Assembly (NCBI RefSeq): GCF_021731985.1
Contig: NZ_JAKFWH010000030.1
Location: 1 to 42,106, forward strand
Direction: 5' to 3'
Origin: Nitrosomonas sp.
Lineage (GTDB): Bacteria; Pseudomonadota; Gammaproteobacteria; Burkholderiales; Nitrosomonadaceae
Length of the DNA: 42,106 nt
The position numbers and the translations under genes are program-made. Of this stretch, positions 27,283 to 35,880 are shown piece by piece. The notes under the pieces were generated by a model. The model worked only from the letters and a program-made list of their open reading frames with translations, was not told the DNA's origin and made no database searches. The stretch's first letter is position 1, and each line of letters starts with the position of its first letter.

Positions 27283-29832
27283 TTATTCAAAATCCACATT
27301 TATTCTATCTTGTGTTTCTTTAGAAAGAGTATCTAGTGCGAACTGGTCAGGAATAATTAATTTATTCAGAAAGGGTAATGACTCGATAGGAGACAAATCA
27401 TGAATTCCGTAGCATCCACCTAGATATAAAGACTCCAGATTTGTTAGTCCCTTAACCTCCTTTATATGCGATAGCTCGATACATCCAGTTAAATCTAACG
27501 TACGCATGTTAACCAAATCGGCCAATCCTTCTAATGAAGTTATAGAGCAGTTTTTTAAGGATAGAATTTCAAGTGACTTTAAATTACATAAATTCTTTAT
27601 GTTTTTGATGCCAAAACAGTCAGAAAGATCTAGTTCCTTTAAGTTTATTAGTTTAGAGAGCGAATCAAGATTCTCTAGTGATTCACAACCAGTGAAATCA
27701 ATTGATGTTAGGGACGTACAGAATCGTAATTCATCTATGTTTTTTAACCCCTCATTTCCACAAAATAAAATCTCTCTAAGGTTCGTTAGTCCAGAGAGAC
27801 CTTCAGTAGTAGGATAGCTCTGCCATTTTAGTGGTCCTCGAAAGTTTGTCTTTGCTACTACTCTGTCTCCATAGTCCTTCTGATCAAAATTTTGCCATGC
27901 TTTTATAATTTCCGTTAGAACTCGCTTATCTTTTGAATATCCAAATTTCTCAAGTGCAGCAATACACCCGTCTGATGCAATATTAGACAAGGCACGAACA
28001 CAATATGCCACAACTTTACCGTTATTGTGCGAATAATATTTTGTTAGTAGGGGAATGGCTAAGTCACCACTAGAAGCAATTTTTCTCGACTCCTCAAAAT
28101 TATTTGGAGGAAGTATTGAGTCAATTCCATCTTTAACTTTCTTTAATATTTCCGGCGAAATAAAGCTAGCTTCAGCAGCACAGCTTGCTGCTAATATGAG
28201 CAGTTTATGTCTATCATCAGTATTGATTTCGCTCATGCGAAGTATCTCTGATATAAGCAAGTCCGTTTGATGATTATTGGAAAGTGACGAGAATAATACT
28301 ATTACCTCTATCCAATAATCATCTAGCGCCTTTTCCGATAAAACTTTAGTCAGATCTTCTGCGGCAATATGCTTTGCTGTTAGGTACTCTTGAAATGTTT
28401 TGTGTATAAAATCTACACTTCCAGTTGTCGGCTCTCTCAATACGCCCGTTCGTTCAAGCAAAAATTGACTTATTTCTGAGTCAGTATTATTTACATTTGG
28501 CATTAACTGAAGAAGATTATTTACTCGAGATCGTAATTCTCTTGTAGTGGCTTTAGATTTCCCATTGATCATCATCCAAAACGCAAAATTCCTGAGAAAT
28601 ATCTCCTTTATTAAAAAAGGTAAATTTAGATTTACTATACTGGATTTGAATCTTTCGGGATCTCTCCTATGGACCAAACTTTCAAATGCGATTCTATACA
28701 ACTCAGATCTTTCAGATGGAAGTAGAGAATTTCTATCCATATTGATTGCACATATCATTGCGCACATTAGTGGATTGGTTGCTAAGCCTCTAATAGGTGT
28801 CGACTCTTTGAATAAATTAACTAAATTGGAGCGACATTCCTCGATTCGTTTCTGAAAATCAGCACTATTGTCACTCTCACGTAATGCATTATGCCAATGA
28901 GAAATAAACGCTGTTATATCTGTGCGCCCCATCGGTTCTAAGATGAAACTTTCGAACCCTAAGTCATCCAACCAACATGCAGGAATCGCGGAAGGGCGAG
29001 AAGTAACAATAAACACAGATCTATGGAATTCATTAACCAAGTCACTTAGCCACTCAAGAACTTCTTTTCTTTTCTCATTATGAACTTCATCTACGCCATC
29101 AATTAGAACTATCGAAGAACCATATCTGAGTTTTTTCTGCACCCATCCAGTCGGCATCTCACTCATTAACGGTTTTGCAATATCTATTAAAAACTCGTCC
29201 GGCGTTGGTAGTGCCCTGCTGCTATAGTTTCTTAGTTGTAATATGAATGGAGTTTTATTTCCCCACTCCAATAGGTTCGATTCAAATAAATTTCTTGCCG
29301 CGTTAACAGCAATCCACTGCAATAAAGTTGTTTTTCCAGATCCAGCTTCTCCTCTAATCAAAACTCGTTTTTTAGACGAAATAACCTCTTCAGCGGGTCC
29401 GCCGGAATAATTCACTCCATCTTCCAAGTAGCCATCACCATATTCCTGGCTTACTGAAAGGCTTATGTAGGCGATACTTAGTTTATATCTTGTATAGATG
29501 GGATCAGAAGATAAACCAAAGATCTGAAGAATATCTAAAATTCTAGCTATCCTACGGTGATAGTTAGTTTCAAAGATATTCTCAGCTTGATTCTCACCAA
29601 CGGCGTGAGAAGGTAGGCTGTCCAGGATAAGCTGAAGTTTTTCTAATAGTGTACTTTCTCTTTTTAGTAATTCTTGGGTAGCCTTTAGTTCGAAGCCAGG
29701 TAGTGTAGAAGATATTTCAATAATATAATGGCAAGATTCATTCAAAAGTGTATCAAACAACATACGGGCCGCACTGTTTAAATCTTTGCAGAGTTCTTCT
29801 CTATTTACGGAAAAATGTGAATTTAACAACAC
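27283..29832 (-). CDS. NACHT-LRR NTPase, 5' end separated by an IS1595 insertion
   Basis: The residual frame gives 849 residues from GTG 29832. A helical N-terminal part precedes a NACHT ATPase with Walker A GEAGSGKTT (161-169) and Walker B VLIDGVDEV (242-250). A winged-helix/helical region follows, and then about seven leucine-rich repeats at roughly 660-840 (LTNLREILFCGNEGLKNIDE). Bacterial NACHT proteins are STAND NTPases, several shown to defend against phage. The natural frame continues through 29833-29948 to the IS and on to 31235; 116 N-terminal codons are cut off. No ATG precedes residue 23, so the remaining part is probably not well translated. AT-rich composition fits a transferred defence gene. 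Confidence 0.8.
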   Translation of the reverse strand: MLLNSHFSVNREELCKDLNSAARMLFDTLLNESCHYIIEISSTLPGFELKATQELLKRESTLLEKLQLILDSLPSHAVGENQAENIFETNYHRRIARILDILQIFGLSSDPIYTRYKLSIAYISLSVSQEYGDGYLEDGVNYSGGPAEEVISSKKRVLIRGEAGSGKTTLLQWIAVNAARNLFESNLLEWGNKTPFILQLRNYSSRALPTPDEFLIDIAKPLMSEMPTGWVQKKLRYGSSIVLIDGVDEVHNEKRKEVLEWLSDLVNEFHRSVFIVTSRPSAIPACWLDDLGFESFILEPMGRTDITAFISHWHNALRESDNSADFQKRIEECRSNLVNLFKESTPIRGLATNPLMCAMICAINMDRNSLLPSERSELYRIAFESLVHRRDPERFKSSIVNLNLPFLIKEIFLRNFAFWMMINGKSKATTRELRSRVNNLLQLMPNVNNTDSEISQFLLERTGVLREPTTGSVDFIHKTFQEYLTAKHIAAEDLTKVLSEKALDDYWIEVIVLFSSLSNNHQTDLLISEILRMSEINTDDRHKLLILAASCAAEASFISPEILKKVKDGIDSILPPNNFEESRKIASSGDLAIPLLTKYYSHNNGKVVAYCVRALSNIASDGCIAALEKFGYSKDKRVLTEIIKAWQNFDQKDYGDRVVAKTNFRGPLKWQSYPTTEGLSGLTNLREILFCGNEGLKNIDELRFCTSLTSIDFTGCESLENLDSLSKLINLKELDLSDCFGIKNIKNLCNLKSLEILSLKNCSITSLEGLADLVNMRTLDLTGCIELSHIKEVKGLTNLESLYLGGCYGIHDLSPIESLPFLNKLIIPDQFALDTLSKETQDRINVDFE

Positions 29833-29948
29833 GGGATCAAGGTTTTTTTTAAAAAAAATTTCATCATTATATGAAGTTTCTCCTAAAGCTCTTGATACTG
29901 CATATATCGCTGCTAATCTCTCATTTTCGACAATTCCTTTATACTCGT

Positions 29949-29956
29949 TTAATATA
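29949..29956. repeat. Target-site duplication of the IS1595 element (left)
   Basis: TTAATATA directly abuts the left inverted repeat and is repeated at 31004-31011. Eight base pairs is the usual IS1595-family duplication length. Confidence 0.85.
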
Positions 29957-31003
29957 GGCTATGTCACCGTTAAATAGTGGTCTATACTGTTTTCATATGA
30001 ATCAATGAGATAGGACTTTGATGAAAACTGAAGAATTCCAAATATTAGCGGCAGAACTTGCAAGATTGACGCCGCACCAGAGAAGGTTATTAGCAGATTG
30101 TTTGCACAAGATTGGGCATATTCAGGCTGTCAGTACGTTGATTGAGAATCGTATATTGGTCACGCCATTATTGTGCCCCAAGTGCGGTCATAACCAAATT
30201 GCACGCTGGGGATCGGCTTCTGGGTTACAGCGCTACCGCTGCTGTGCCTGCCGCATCACCTTCAATACACTAAGCGGAACACCCCTGGCACGCTTGCGCC
30301 ACAAGGACAAGTGGCTGGAATACGCGCAACAAATAGCATCAGGTCAAAGCGTGCGCACCAGCGCAAAAATCTGCGATATGCATCGCAACACGGCATTTCG
30401 CTGGCGCCATCGTTTTCTTAAGCTGCCTAATGAGCAGAAAGCCACAAGTTTGGTTGGCATTGCTGAAGCTGACGAAACCTTCTTTCTTGAATCATTCAAA
30501 GGTAAGAAACACGGTATGACGCGCCCGCCACATAAGCGTGGCGGCAAAGCATCGAAGCGTGGTTTGTCCTCTGAACAGATTCCTGTGTTGATTTGCCGTG
30601 ACCGTACTGGGAGCACATCTGACTTCGTTTTGGAGAAAGCTGACAAAGAGCATATCGGCGCGGCACTCAAACCATTGCTGGCAAACGATGCAGTTCTCTG
30701 TACTGATAGCGGCAAGGCATTGGGTGCCGCAGTGCGGGAAATCGGCATCGTCCACCGCCCAATCAATCTGGCTGCAGGTATCCGGGTTGTCGGCAAGATC
30801 TACCACGTGCAAAACGTGAATGCCTACGACAGTCGACTCAAAGAATGGATGCGCCGATTTCACGGCATCGCCACACATTACCTTGCCAATTATCTCGGGT
30901 GGCGACGACTGATTGATCGTGCTCATGGTTCCTTGTCTCCCCGCTCAGTTTTGCTTGCCGCATTGGGTATGAATGACGTTCAACAATTAACGGTGACATA
31001 GCC
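29957..31003 (+). mobile_element. IS1595-family insertion sequence, 1047 bp, intact
   Basis: The element is bounded by perfect 17-bp inverted repeats, GGCTATGTCACCGTTAA at 29957-29973 and its complement at 30987-31003, and by identical 8-bp flanks. It carries one transposase gene. Perfect ends and target duplications point to a recent insertion. It sits in the opposite orientation inside the NACHT-LRR gene. Confidence 0.92.
30021..31001 (+). CDS. IS1595-family transposase
   Basis: The 326-residue transposase has an N-terminal zinc ribbon (CPKCGHNQIARWG ... YRCCACRITF), a helix-turn-helix region (SAKICDMHRNTAFRWRHRF) and a DDE-type core. ADETFF provides the first acid and CTDSGKAL the second, and HVQNVNAYDSRLKEW is the IS1595-type third region. 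The start was taken at the ATG 30021, with AGGA 5 bases upstream, rather than the TTG just before it. The stop codon TAG lies inside the right inverted repeat. It should catalyse cut-and-paste or copy movement of this element. Confidence 0.9.
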   Translation: MKTEEFQILAAELARLTPHQRRLLADCLHKIGHIQAVSTLIENRILVTPLLCPKCGHNQIARWGSASGLQRYRCCACRITFNTLSGTPLARLRHKDKWLEYAQQIASGQSVRTSAKICDMHRNTAFRWRHRFLKLPNEQKATSLVGIAEADETFFLESFKGKKHGMTRPPHKRGGKASKRGLSSEQIPVLICRDRTGSTSDFVLEKADKEHIGAALKPLLANDAVLCTDSGKALGAAVREIGIVHRPINLAAGIRVVGKIYHVQNVNAYDSRLKEWMRRFHGIATHYLANYLGWRRLIDRAHGSLSPRSVLLAALGMNDVQQLTVT

Positions 31004-31011
31004 TTAATATA
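31004..31011. repeat. Target-site duplication of the IS1595 element (right)
   Basis: The second copy of TTAATATA, directly after the right inverted repeat. Confidence 0.85.
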
Positions 31012-31235
31012 ATAGGTTCCAACCTACACGATACTTCATCTGCTATTCTTTCGAAAAATCTAGCACTTGGCCTCCTCGCCTTTGAGTCCTTTATTTTTTT
31101 TCCTAGTATATCTGCAACACCTAGCGATATATCCTTAGCTATATCAGCATCTTTTAGCCACAAATTCAGTACTGACTTAGAAATTACTGTTCCCAAGTCA
31201 ATTATCGTGTCAGTAATACTTGTAATCTCTCTCAT
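31004..31235 (-). pseudogene. Detached 5' end of the NACHT-LRR gene
   Basis: An ATG at 31235 opens a frame of 77 codons that runs into the IS (MREITSITDTIIDLGTVISK at the start, EVSCRLEPIIL at the end). Inside the IS it picks up RLCHR and stops. Deleting the IS and one target copy joins it in frame to NEYKGIVENERLAAIYAVSR and on to the 849-codon part at 29832, with no stop between. The ancestral product would have about 965 residues. The fragment looks helical and would be the N-terminal effector or regulatory domain of the NACHT protein. Only a weak AAAGAT precedes the ATG. Confidence 0.8.
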
Positions 31236-31701
31236 TAAATATCTTTTAAAATTAATAAAGTCGAATTCAATTTCTAAGTAAGAATGAAGATTAGGTTGAG
31301 AATTGAGGATATTTCTGGTGAATTAAGTATTATTTTTAATTTGCGGCATCATAGTGTGCATATCTTATATCCGGAATTCGTGATTTGATACCTGACTCAA
31401 TTTATATAAAGTTTCAATAAAATCAGGTTACTACTAGGAGAAAATAGAAATAATTCAGAATTTCTTCTACCCTTAGCCCAATTAAATTGTTAAACATGTC
31501 TTGCAATCATCGATTCCATTAAACTGTATTTAATCATAATTTGATGAAATAATTATTATCTTTCGTACAGTTATTGACAGAACTCGAACTCCAAGGCGGC
31601 TACGCCGCAAATGCGTCCTCTCGGTCGCCGCCGCTCCTACTCGGGCGCTTTGCGCTTCGCCGCTCCAGTTGTTCTGTGTTTATTGCACATCGTTCAATAC
31701 G
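31236..31701. other. AT-rich gap with one GC-rich patch; no gene seen
   Basis: The first 350 bp are AT-rich and show no convincing reading frame. They include the promoter space of the original NACHT gene. A sharply GC-rich patch at about 31592-31670 contains short inverted repeats such as GGCG-GCTA-CGCC. I could not identify it as part of a gene. Confidence 0.4.
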
Positions 31702-31932
31702 CTATTGATGCAAGCGGGTGGGCAATTGTATGGAATCAGTTTTTACGCCACAGATTTTTTGTCCTATCGGATCGCCATACTTTTCCAGCTCTTTAAATTC
31801 TATTTTCATTAGCTTGATGGAATTTTCTTTTCGTTTGGAAGTCACGCCGTTCATCAATTGAATGAATTGCCACCAATTTCCTTGATCGGCTGCTTGCTGG
31901 GCTTGTTGCTGAATGCCTTCAGCCGCAAACAT
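31702..31932 (-). CDS. Unidentified short ORF, possibly a gene fragment
   Basis: A 76-codon frame (MFAAEGIQQQAQQAADQGNW ... DSIQLPTRLHQ) with no clear ribosome site. Composition looks coding (balanced charged residues, a QxxAxxxxxW helix) but no family is recognised. It lies in a zone of gene decay, between a GC-rich patch and a toxin remnant, so a fragment of a larger mobile-element or toxin gene is likely. Confidence 0.25.
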   Translation of the reverse strand: MFAAEGIQQQAQQAADQGNWWQFIQLMNGVTSKRKENSIKLMKIEFKELEKYGDPIGQKICGVKTDSIQLPTRLHQ

Positions 31933-32048
31933 GGGTTTAGGTCACGAATTAAGAATACCACCGATGAATTAAGCATATTTTTTGTTTTGTGAACTCGTGA
32001 AGTGCGCATTGCCGGTGCTAAATCCGTGATTCTGTATTTTATCGATTA

Positions 32049-32089
32049 TCGTGATCAGAACGTCGGCTGAGTCGGCTGTGTTCGAATAA
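32049..32089 (+). pseudogene. Tail of a FitA-like antitoxin
   Basis: The frame reads VIRTSAESAVFE then TAA (32087-32089), and the stop overlaps the first codon of the toxin remnant, as is usual for fitA/fitB-type pairs. Only the last dozen codons are visible. The call rests mostly on position. Confidence 0.3.
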
Positions 32090-32255
32090 TCGTCCTGGAA
32101 ACAAATGTCATATCCGAACCAATGAAACCCAACGGCAAACAGCCGAGACACTGTATCTGACAGCGATAAGCCTTTCCGAATTGCTGGCCGGTATTGGAAT
32201 CCTGCCAGATGATAAGCGTAAAGAAGGACTTGATGCCGCATTAAGCTCTAGGTAA
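32086..32255 (+). pseudogene. Decayed FitB/VapC-type PIN-domain toxin
   Basis: The frame from 32086 reads IIVLETNVISEPMKPNGK, the start of a PIN-domain RNase (normally MIVLDTNVISEPMKPN). The ATG has become ATA and the first catalytic Asp has become Glu. The sequence then jumps frame at about 32139 and continues TAETLYLTAISLSELLAGIG and ILPDDKRKEGLDAALSS before a stop at 32253-32255. The segment between (about a dozen residues in FitB proteins) and the C-terminal half are missing. The gene is therefore dead in at least four ways. Confidence 0.6.
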
Positions 32256-32502
32256 TTGTGTTAATAGCAGTTATCAAAGGAGCCGTTATGCGAGAACGAA
32301 ATAAGATGTGGAATTGACTGTGTCAACGCAAGAAATGAAAAACACTGATGGAAAAACAAATTCCTAAACTTTATTAAAAAGAATTAACAACAGTTTATTT
32401 ATTTTTCTTATACTTAAGGCGGATATGTTTATGAGGAATTTAGTTTAAATTTGCTGATTATTGCTTGAAGATGGTTGCACGCAACACTAATTCACTTAAA
32501 CC

Positions 32503-32529
32503 ACCTAAGCCGGTTACACCAGCTTAGGT
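32503..32529. terminator. Hairpin downstream of the Cys-rich gene
   Basis: ACCTAAGC (32503-32510) pairs with GCTTAGGT (32522-32529), with an inner GGT/ACC pair possible. It lies 26 bp past the stop of the minus-strand Cys-rich gene. No T-run follows, so termination is only suggested. The stretch 32256-32502 shows no other feature. Confidence 0.4.
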
Positions 32530-32555
32530 TAGTTACGACAGTGTTTCTTCAAATA

Positions 32556-32834
32556 CTAGCTGCACTTTCCTGTTTCTGAACCATCAGCTTTAGTTTCTGT
32601 GCCGTCTTCTTTCACACAAGAATTCTCACAAACACCTGATTTCTTACATGCTTTGCCGGCTGGAAGGCTCTTTTTCTCAATACAGGTTCCTTCAACCAGA
32701 TAGCAAACCTGGTTAGCTGCACAGGCAGTTTTACCATCTTTCTCGGTCTCCAGACTACAACCCGCAAAAGCCTGACTTGTTGCAAAAACCATTGCAATAA
32801 CTAATATCAACGCATTAACTGTTCTTTTAAACAT
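32556..32834 (-). CDS. Small secreted protein with eight cysteines
   Basis: The 92-residue product has a signal peptide (MFKRTVNALILVIAMVFATS, cleavage after AFA at about 24). The mature part of about 68 residues has eight cysteines (26, 38, 44, 51, 63, 69, 73, 91), enough for four disulfides, and many Lys, Glu and Gly residues. AGGAG precedes the ATG. No family is recognised; the pattern suggests a compact disulfide-stabilised secreted domain. It stands alone at the edge of the decayed defence island, so its link to neighbours is unclear. Confidence 0.7.
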   Translation of the reverse strand: MFKRTVNALILVIAMVFATSQAFAGCSLETEKDGKTACAANQVCYLVEGTCIEKKSLPAGKACKKSGVCENSCVKEDGTETKADGSETGKCS

Positions 32835-33012
32835 ATTTTCTCCTTTTTTAGATTTACAAATAAAAAAACTCCCCTCTTTCTTTAATTAGAATAGCAGAAA
32901 TATTTTCTATTGGGTGCAAATTGTTTTCACCGTTTATGCCATAAAATTCTTTTAATAAATTTCAAGCAGACCCCTACTACAGTGCATTTTATTAAATAGA
33001 CTTCCAAAAAGT

Positions 33013-33456
33013 TTATGGCCTTTCTTTACTATTTTTCCATTTCCACCGCAACCATACCCGTAACTGCCTGAACTCCTCTGCATCAATGCCATCGGGCAGT
33101 ATTACGACACTGCACGTAAAGAATTTTCCCACAGGCTGCAAATTCAGTACCGTCAGATAAGGTGCGACAAAGGTGCTACCCAATATGCTGCAAACAATTA
33201 ATTCATCGGAACGCGTGGTCAATATGCATTGCATCTCATCGGACAGTACTAAAACCACCACGGCATCGCTCGCAGTGAGCAAGGCATCCTGCCGCAAATA
33301 ATAAATTAAACTGAATACCAATGCGACAGCGGCAATCGCCTTGATACCCAAAGGCAGCTCCAATAGCCATAATAAACCGGCCGTGGCGAGATGAGCCAGA
33401 CTGAGGATAATCGCTAACTGATAGGAATGTTTGCGATGAATGCACAAAACAGCCAT
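33013..33456 (-). CDS. YgfX (CptA)-like membrane protein
   Basis: From ATG 33456 the product is 147 residues with two membrane helices near the N-terminus (about 14-50) and a soluble tail ending in LRVWLRWKWKN. This matches the YgfX/CptA family (DUF1434-type). In E. coli YgfX is encoded with SdhE and described as a toxin affecting cytoskeletal proteins. A GTG four codons upstream (33468) is another possible start; neither has a good ribosome site. The divergent ygfZ neighbour is the usual partner locus in gammaproteobacteria, which supports the call. No sdhE gene is seen here. Confidence 0.65.
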   Translation of the reverse strand: MAVLCIHRKHSYQLAIILSLAHLATAGLLWLLELPLGIKAIAAVALVFSLIYYLRQDALLTASDAVVVLVLSDEMQCILTTRSDELIVCSILGSTFVAPYLTVLNLQPVGKFFTCSVVILPDGIDAEEFRQLRVWLRWKWKNSKERP

Positions 33457-33620
33457 ATTTAAAATCACTTAACAATCATCGAATGTTTTAATGGAAAAAT
33501 TTGAAGCATCTAGGAGTCCCAACAAAATGGAATCAAAACTCACATCCAGAGACTGGTTCTTAATTTAACTTGGATGGTATATCGTATAATTGCGTTCATC
33601 AATTTAGTTACAGCTTTTAT

Positions 33621-34661
33621 ATGAATCCAGTTTGGCAAGCCTATTTACGCAACCGTCACGCTATTTTTGAAAATAATTGTGTGGTTCATTTTGGTGATAG
33701 CGCAACGGAACTTGAAGATCCACAAACCGGGACTATTGTGGCCGATCTTTCCCATTACGGACTGATCCGATTTTCCGGAGACGATGCGCCATCCTATTTG
33801 CAAAGCCAACTCAGCTGCGATATCCGCGAAATCAATCTGCAAAATGCACAATACGGCAGCTATTGCACCCCAAAAGGGCGAGTTCTGGCAAGCTTCTTAC
33901 TGTGGCAGCAAGATGATAATTTTTTTATGCAACTGCCAGCCAGTTTGGGTATTTCCATACAAAAGCGTTTATCCCTCTATGTACTGCGTGCCAATGTGCA
34001 ACTGAGTGACGCGAGCGATACTCTGGTACGAATCGGAATTGCAGGTCAGAATGCTGTTGCCCTGATTGAAGAAATTACAGGATCGTCATGCAATTTAATT
34101 CAACCGATGCAGGTCATCCATAACGAAAATTTCACTATGATTAGTCTGGCGCAGAACCGTTTTGAGCTGATCACCCCAGTCGAAAATGCGGTCACATTCT
34201 GGGAACGTTTTAGCCAGCATGCGAAACCTGTTGGCGCCAATTATTGGAATTGGTTGGATATCCAATCAGGAATTCCAGTAATTTTACCTGAGACCCAGGA
34301 ACAGTTTTTGCCACAGATGATCAATCTGGATGCCATTGGCGGTATCAGTTTCAAGAAAGGCTGTTATCCTGGACAAGAAATTGTGGCGCGCACTCAGTAT
34401 CTTGGAAAACTCAAACGCCGCATGTTTCTCGCTCACATAGCCACAACGGAAGTGGTAAAAGCCGGGGATGAGCTGTACAGTATTGATATGGAAAATCAAT
34501 CCAGCGGTAACATCGTCAACGCGGCAATGTCGCCGAACGGGGGTTTTGATATTTTGGCGGTAATCCAACAAAGCAGCGTTGATTCATACCAAATTCATTG
34601 GCAGTCCCTGCAAGGACCTGTTCTAGAGATCAAATTACTGCCCTATTTGTTGCCCGCATAA
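33621..34661 (+). CDS. ygfZ: YgfZ, folate-binding Fe-S maintenance protein
   Basis: The 346-residue cytosolic protein belongs to the GcvT-like fold family. YgfZ uses tetrahydrofolate and helps maintain iron-sulfur enzymes such as MiaB. The diagnostic motif KGCYPGQE contains the conserved Cys248, followed by VARTQYLGKLKRR. The N-terminal DLSHYGLIRFSGDDAPSYLQ block is also typical. The frame is open from 33570, but MNPVWQAYL at 33621 fits the family N-terminus. It is divergent from the ygfX-like gene and converges on the DUF502 gene. Confidence 0.9.
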   Translation: MNPVWQAYLRNRHAIFENNCVVHFGDSATELEDPQTGTIVADLSHYGLIRFSGDDAPSYLQSQLSCDIREINLQNAQYGSYCTPKGRVLASFLLWQQDDNFFMQLPASLGISIQKRLSLYVLRANVQLSDASDTLVRIGIAGQNAVALIEEITGSSCNLIQPMQVIHNENFTMISLAQNRFELITPVENAVTFWERFSQHAKPVGANYWNWLDIQSGIPVILPETQEQFLPQMINLDAIGGISFKKGCYPGQEIVARTQYLGKLKRRMFLAHIATTEVVKAGDELYSIDMENQSSGNIVNAAMSPNGGFDILAVIQQSSVDSYQIHWQSLQGPVLEIKLLPYLLPA

Positions 34662-34697
34662 AAGAAACAACACAATGCTGATGCTCTATTTCGATAC

Positions 34698-35411
34698 TTA
34701 TTGTTTCTCGGCGGACTGTTCTTGTTGCTTGGGTTTATTTGAGAAACGCAGACTTTCAGGTGCGTTGGTGCCGCCAGTCACAACAAATGTCATTGCTTCT
34801 TCGGTCGTCCAGTCCGTTAATATCACGTCTTCCATTGGTAAGATTTCAATATAACCAGATGTTGGATTAGGTGAAGTCGGCACATAGACTGCGGCCAGCT
34901 TTCTTCCGTTATCCTCGTCATGCATGATTTTCGTAATAAACCCAACAGCTTTCATTTCCGATGACGGGAAACTGATCAGAACAACCCGTTGTCCGGTAAC
35001 AGGCGGTTTACTTATTGTGTGCAAAAAACGTTTAGTGGCGCCATAAATTGTCTGTACTAAGGGCACCCTGGCCAGTATGTATTCGTAAATACTAATGACT
35101 TTCTTGCCAATAACAAAAGATGCCAGCAATCCAATACCATACAAACTAACTACCGTCAGCAGTGCTGCAACCGCATGCTGAAAGTTGGAATCCAGCAGCC
35201 AGCTCGCTGTAGTATCTGAAAAAGGGCGAACTGCACGAGCCATTCCTTTTAATAAAGGGTCTCCAATACGCGCCAATAAATTTAATAAAAAATCAAACAC
35301 CAACCAGGTAACCCATAGTGGCGCTACCGTAAGAAAACCAATAAGTATGTAGCGGCCTACATGAGCAGAGCGTGCTGCGGGCTGCTCTTCGTCATTTTTT
35401 TGTATCGTCAT
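34698..35411 (-). CDS. DUF502 family inner-membrane protein
   Basis: The 237-residue protein has two hydrophobic segments: about 20-47 (YILIGFLTVAPLWVTWLVFD) and about 81-105. DUF502 hallmarks follow, including the VPLVQTIYGATKRFL block and the FPTSPNPTSGYIEI-like segment (here VPTSPNPTSGYIEILP). The family is widespread and of unknown function; some plant homologs are LIKE COV proteins. It converges with ygfZ across a 36-bp gap. Confidence 0.88.
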   Translation of the reverse strand: MTIQKNDEEQPAARSAHVGRYILIGFLTVAPLWVTWLVFDFLLNLLARIGDPLLKGMARAVRPFSDTTASWLLDSNFQHAVAALLTVVSLYGIGLLASFVIGKKVISIYEYILARVPLVQTIYGATKRFLHTISKPPVTGQRVVLISFPSSEMKAVGFITKIMHDEDNGRKLAAVYVPTSPNPTSGYIEILPMEDVILTDWTTEEAMTFVVTGGTNAPESLRFSNKPKQQEQSAEKQ

Positions 35412-35880
35412 GTTCTAAACTCATCCCCGACTGAACAGTAAACCTACTTCAACCCTTTTCGCATAATCGGCGCTTCTTTTCTTCAAGCGATTAACTACAA
35501 TCACCTATAATTTATTCAATGTTAAGCAGGCTATGATAATATTATTTTGTCGAAGACCGGTATAAATATTAGAAATATCATTTACTGGCAAGGCAGCATT
35601 GTTCTTGGTAGAATCGCCGGGCTAGTTGCTATAATCTCTAACATAAATGACTAGTAATGAATGCGTTATATCAAATGATATTGCGATATCTGTTTTCAAT
35701 TGCTTCGAAAGCTTCGAAAAAATTTTGGCCAATTCACACTCTTTTCCAACCAAGAGGCCAAATAATCAATTGAAAAACAAAATCGTATTATGCGAACTCA
35801 ATTATTAAATAAATAAAAAAACATCACCCATGCAGCATCTGATTCAGGGTGTATTTCTATTAGAATGAAAAGGGACTGTT
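35412..35880. other. AT-rich intergenic region between divergent DUF502 and dynamin-like genes
   Basis: This 469-bp stretch holds the upstream regions of both neighbours. A tandem repeat GCTTCGAAA at 35702-35710 and 35711-35719 (each with palindromic TTCGAA) is the only pattern noted and could be a protein-binding site. No promoter, RNA or gene could be assigned. Confidence 0.35.

Noticed and set aside
30344..30926. Long minus-strand ORFs of 144-150 codons within the IS
   Set aside because: They are antisense to the clear transposase gene and show no protein-like motif.
31969..32241. 90-codon minus-strand ORF
   Set aside because: It lies antisense to the readable PIN-toxin remnant and has no ribosome site or family pattern.
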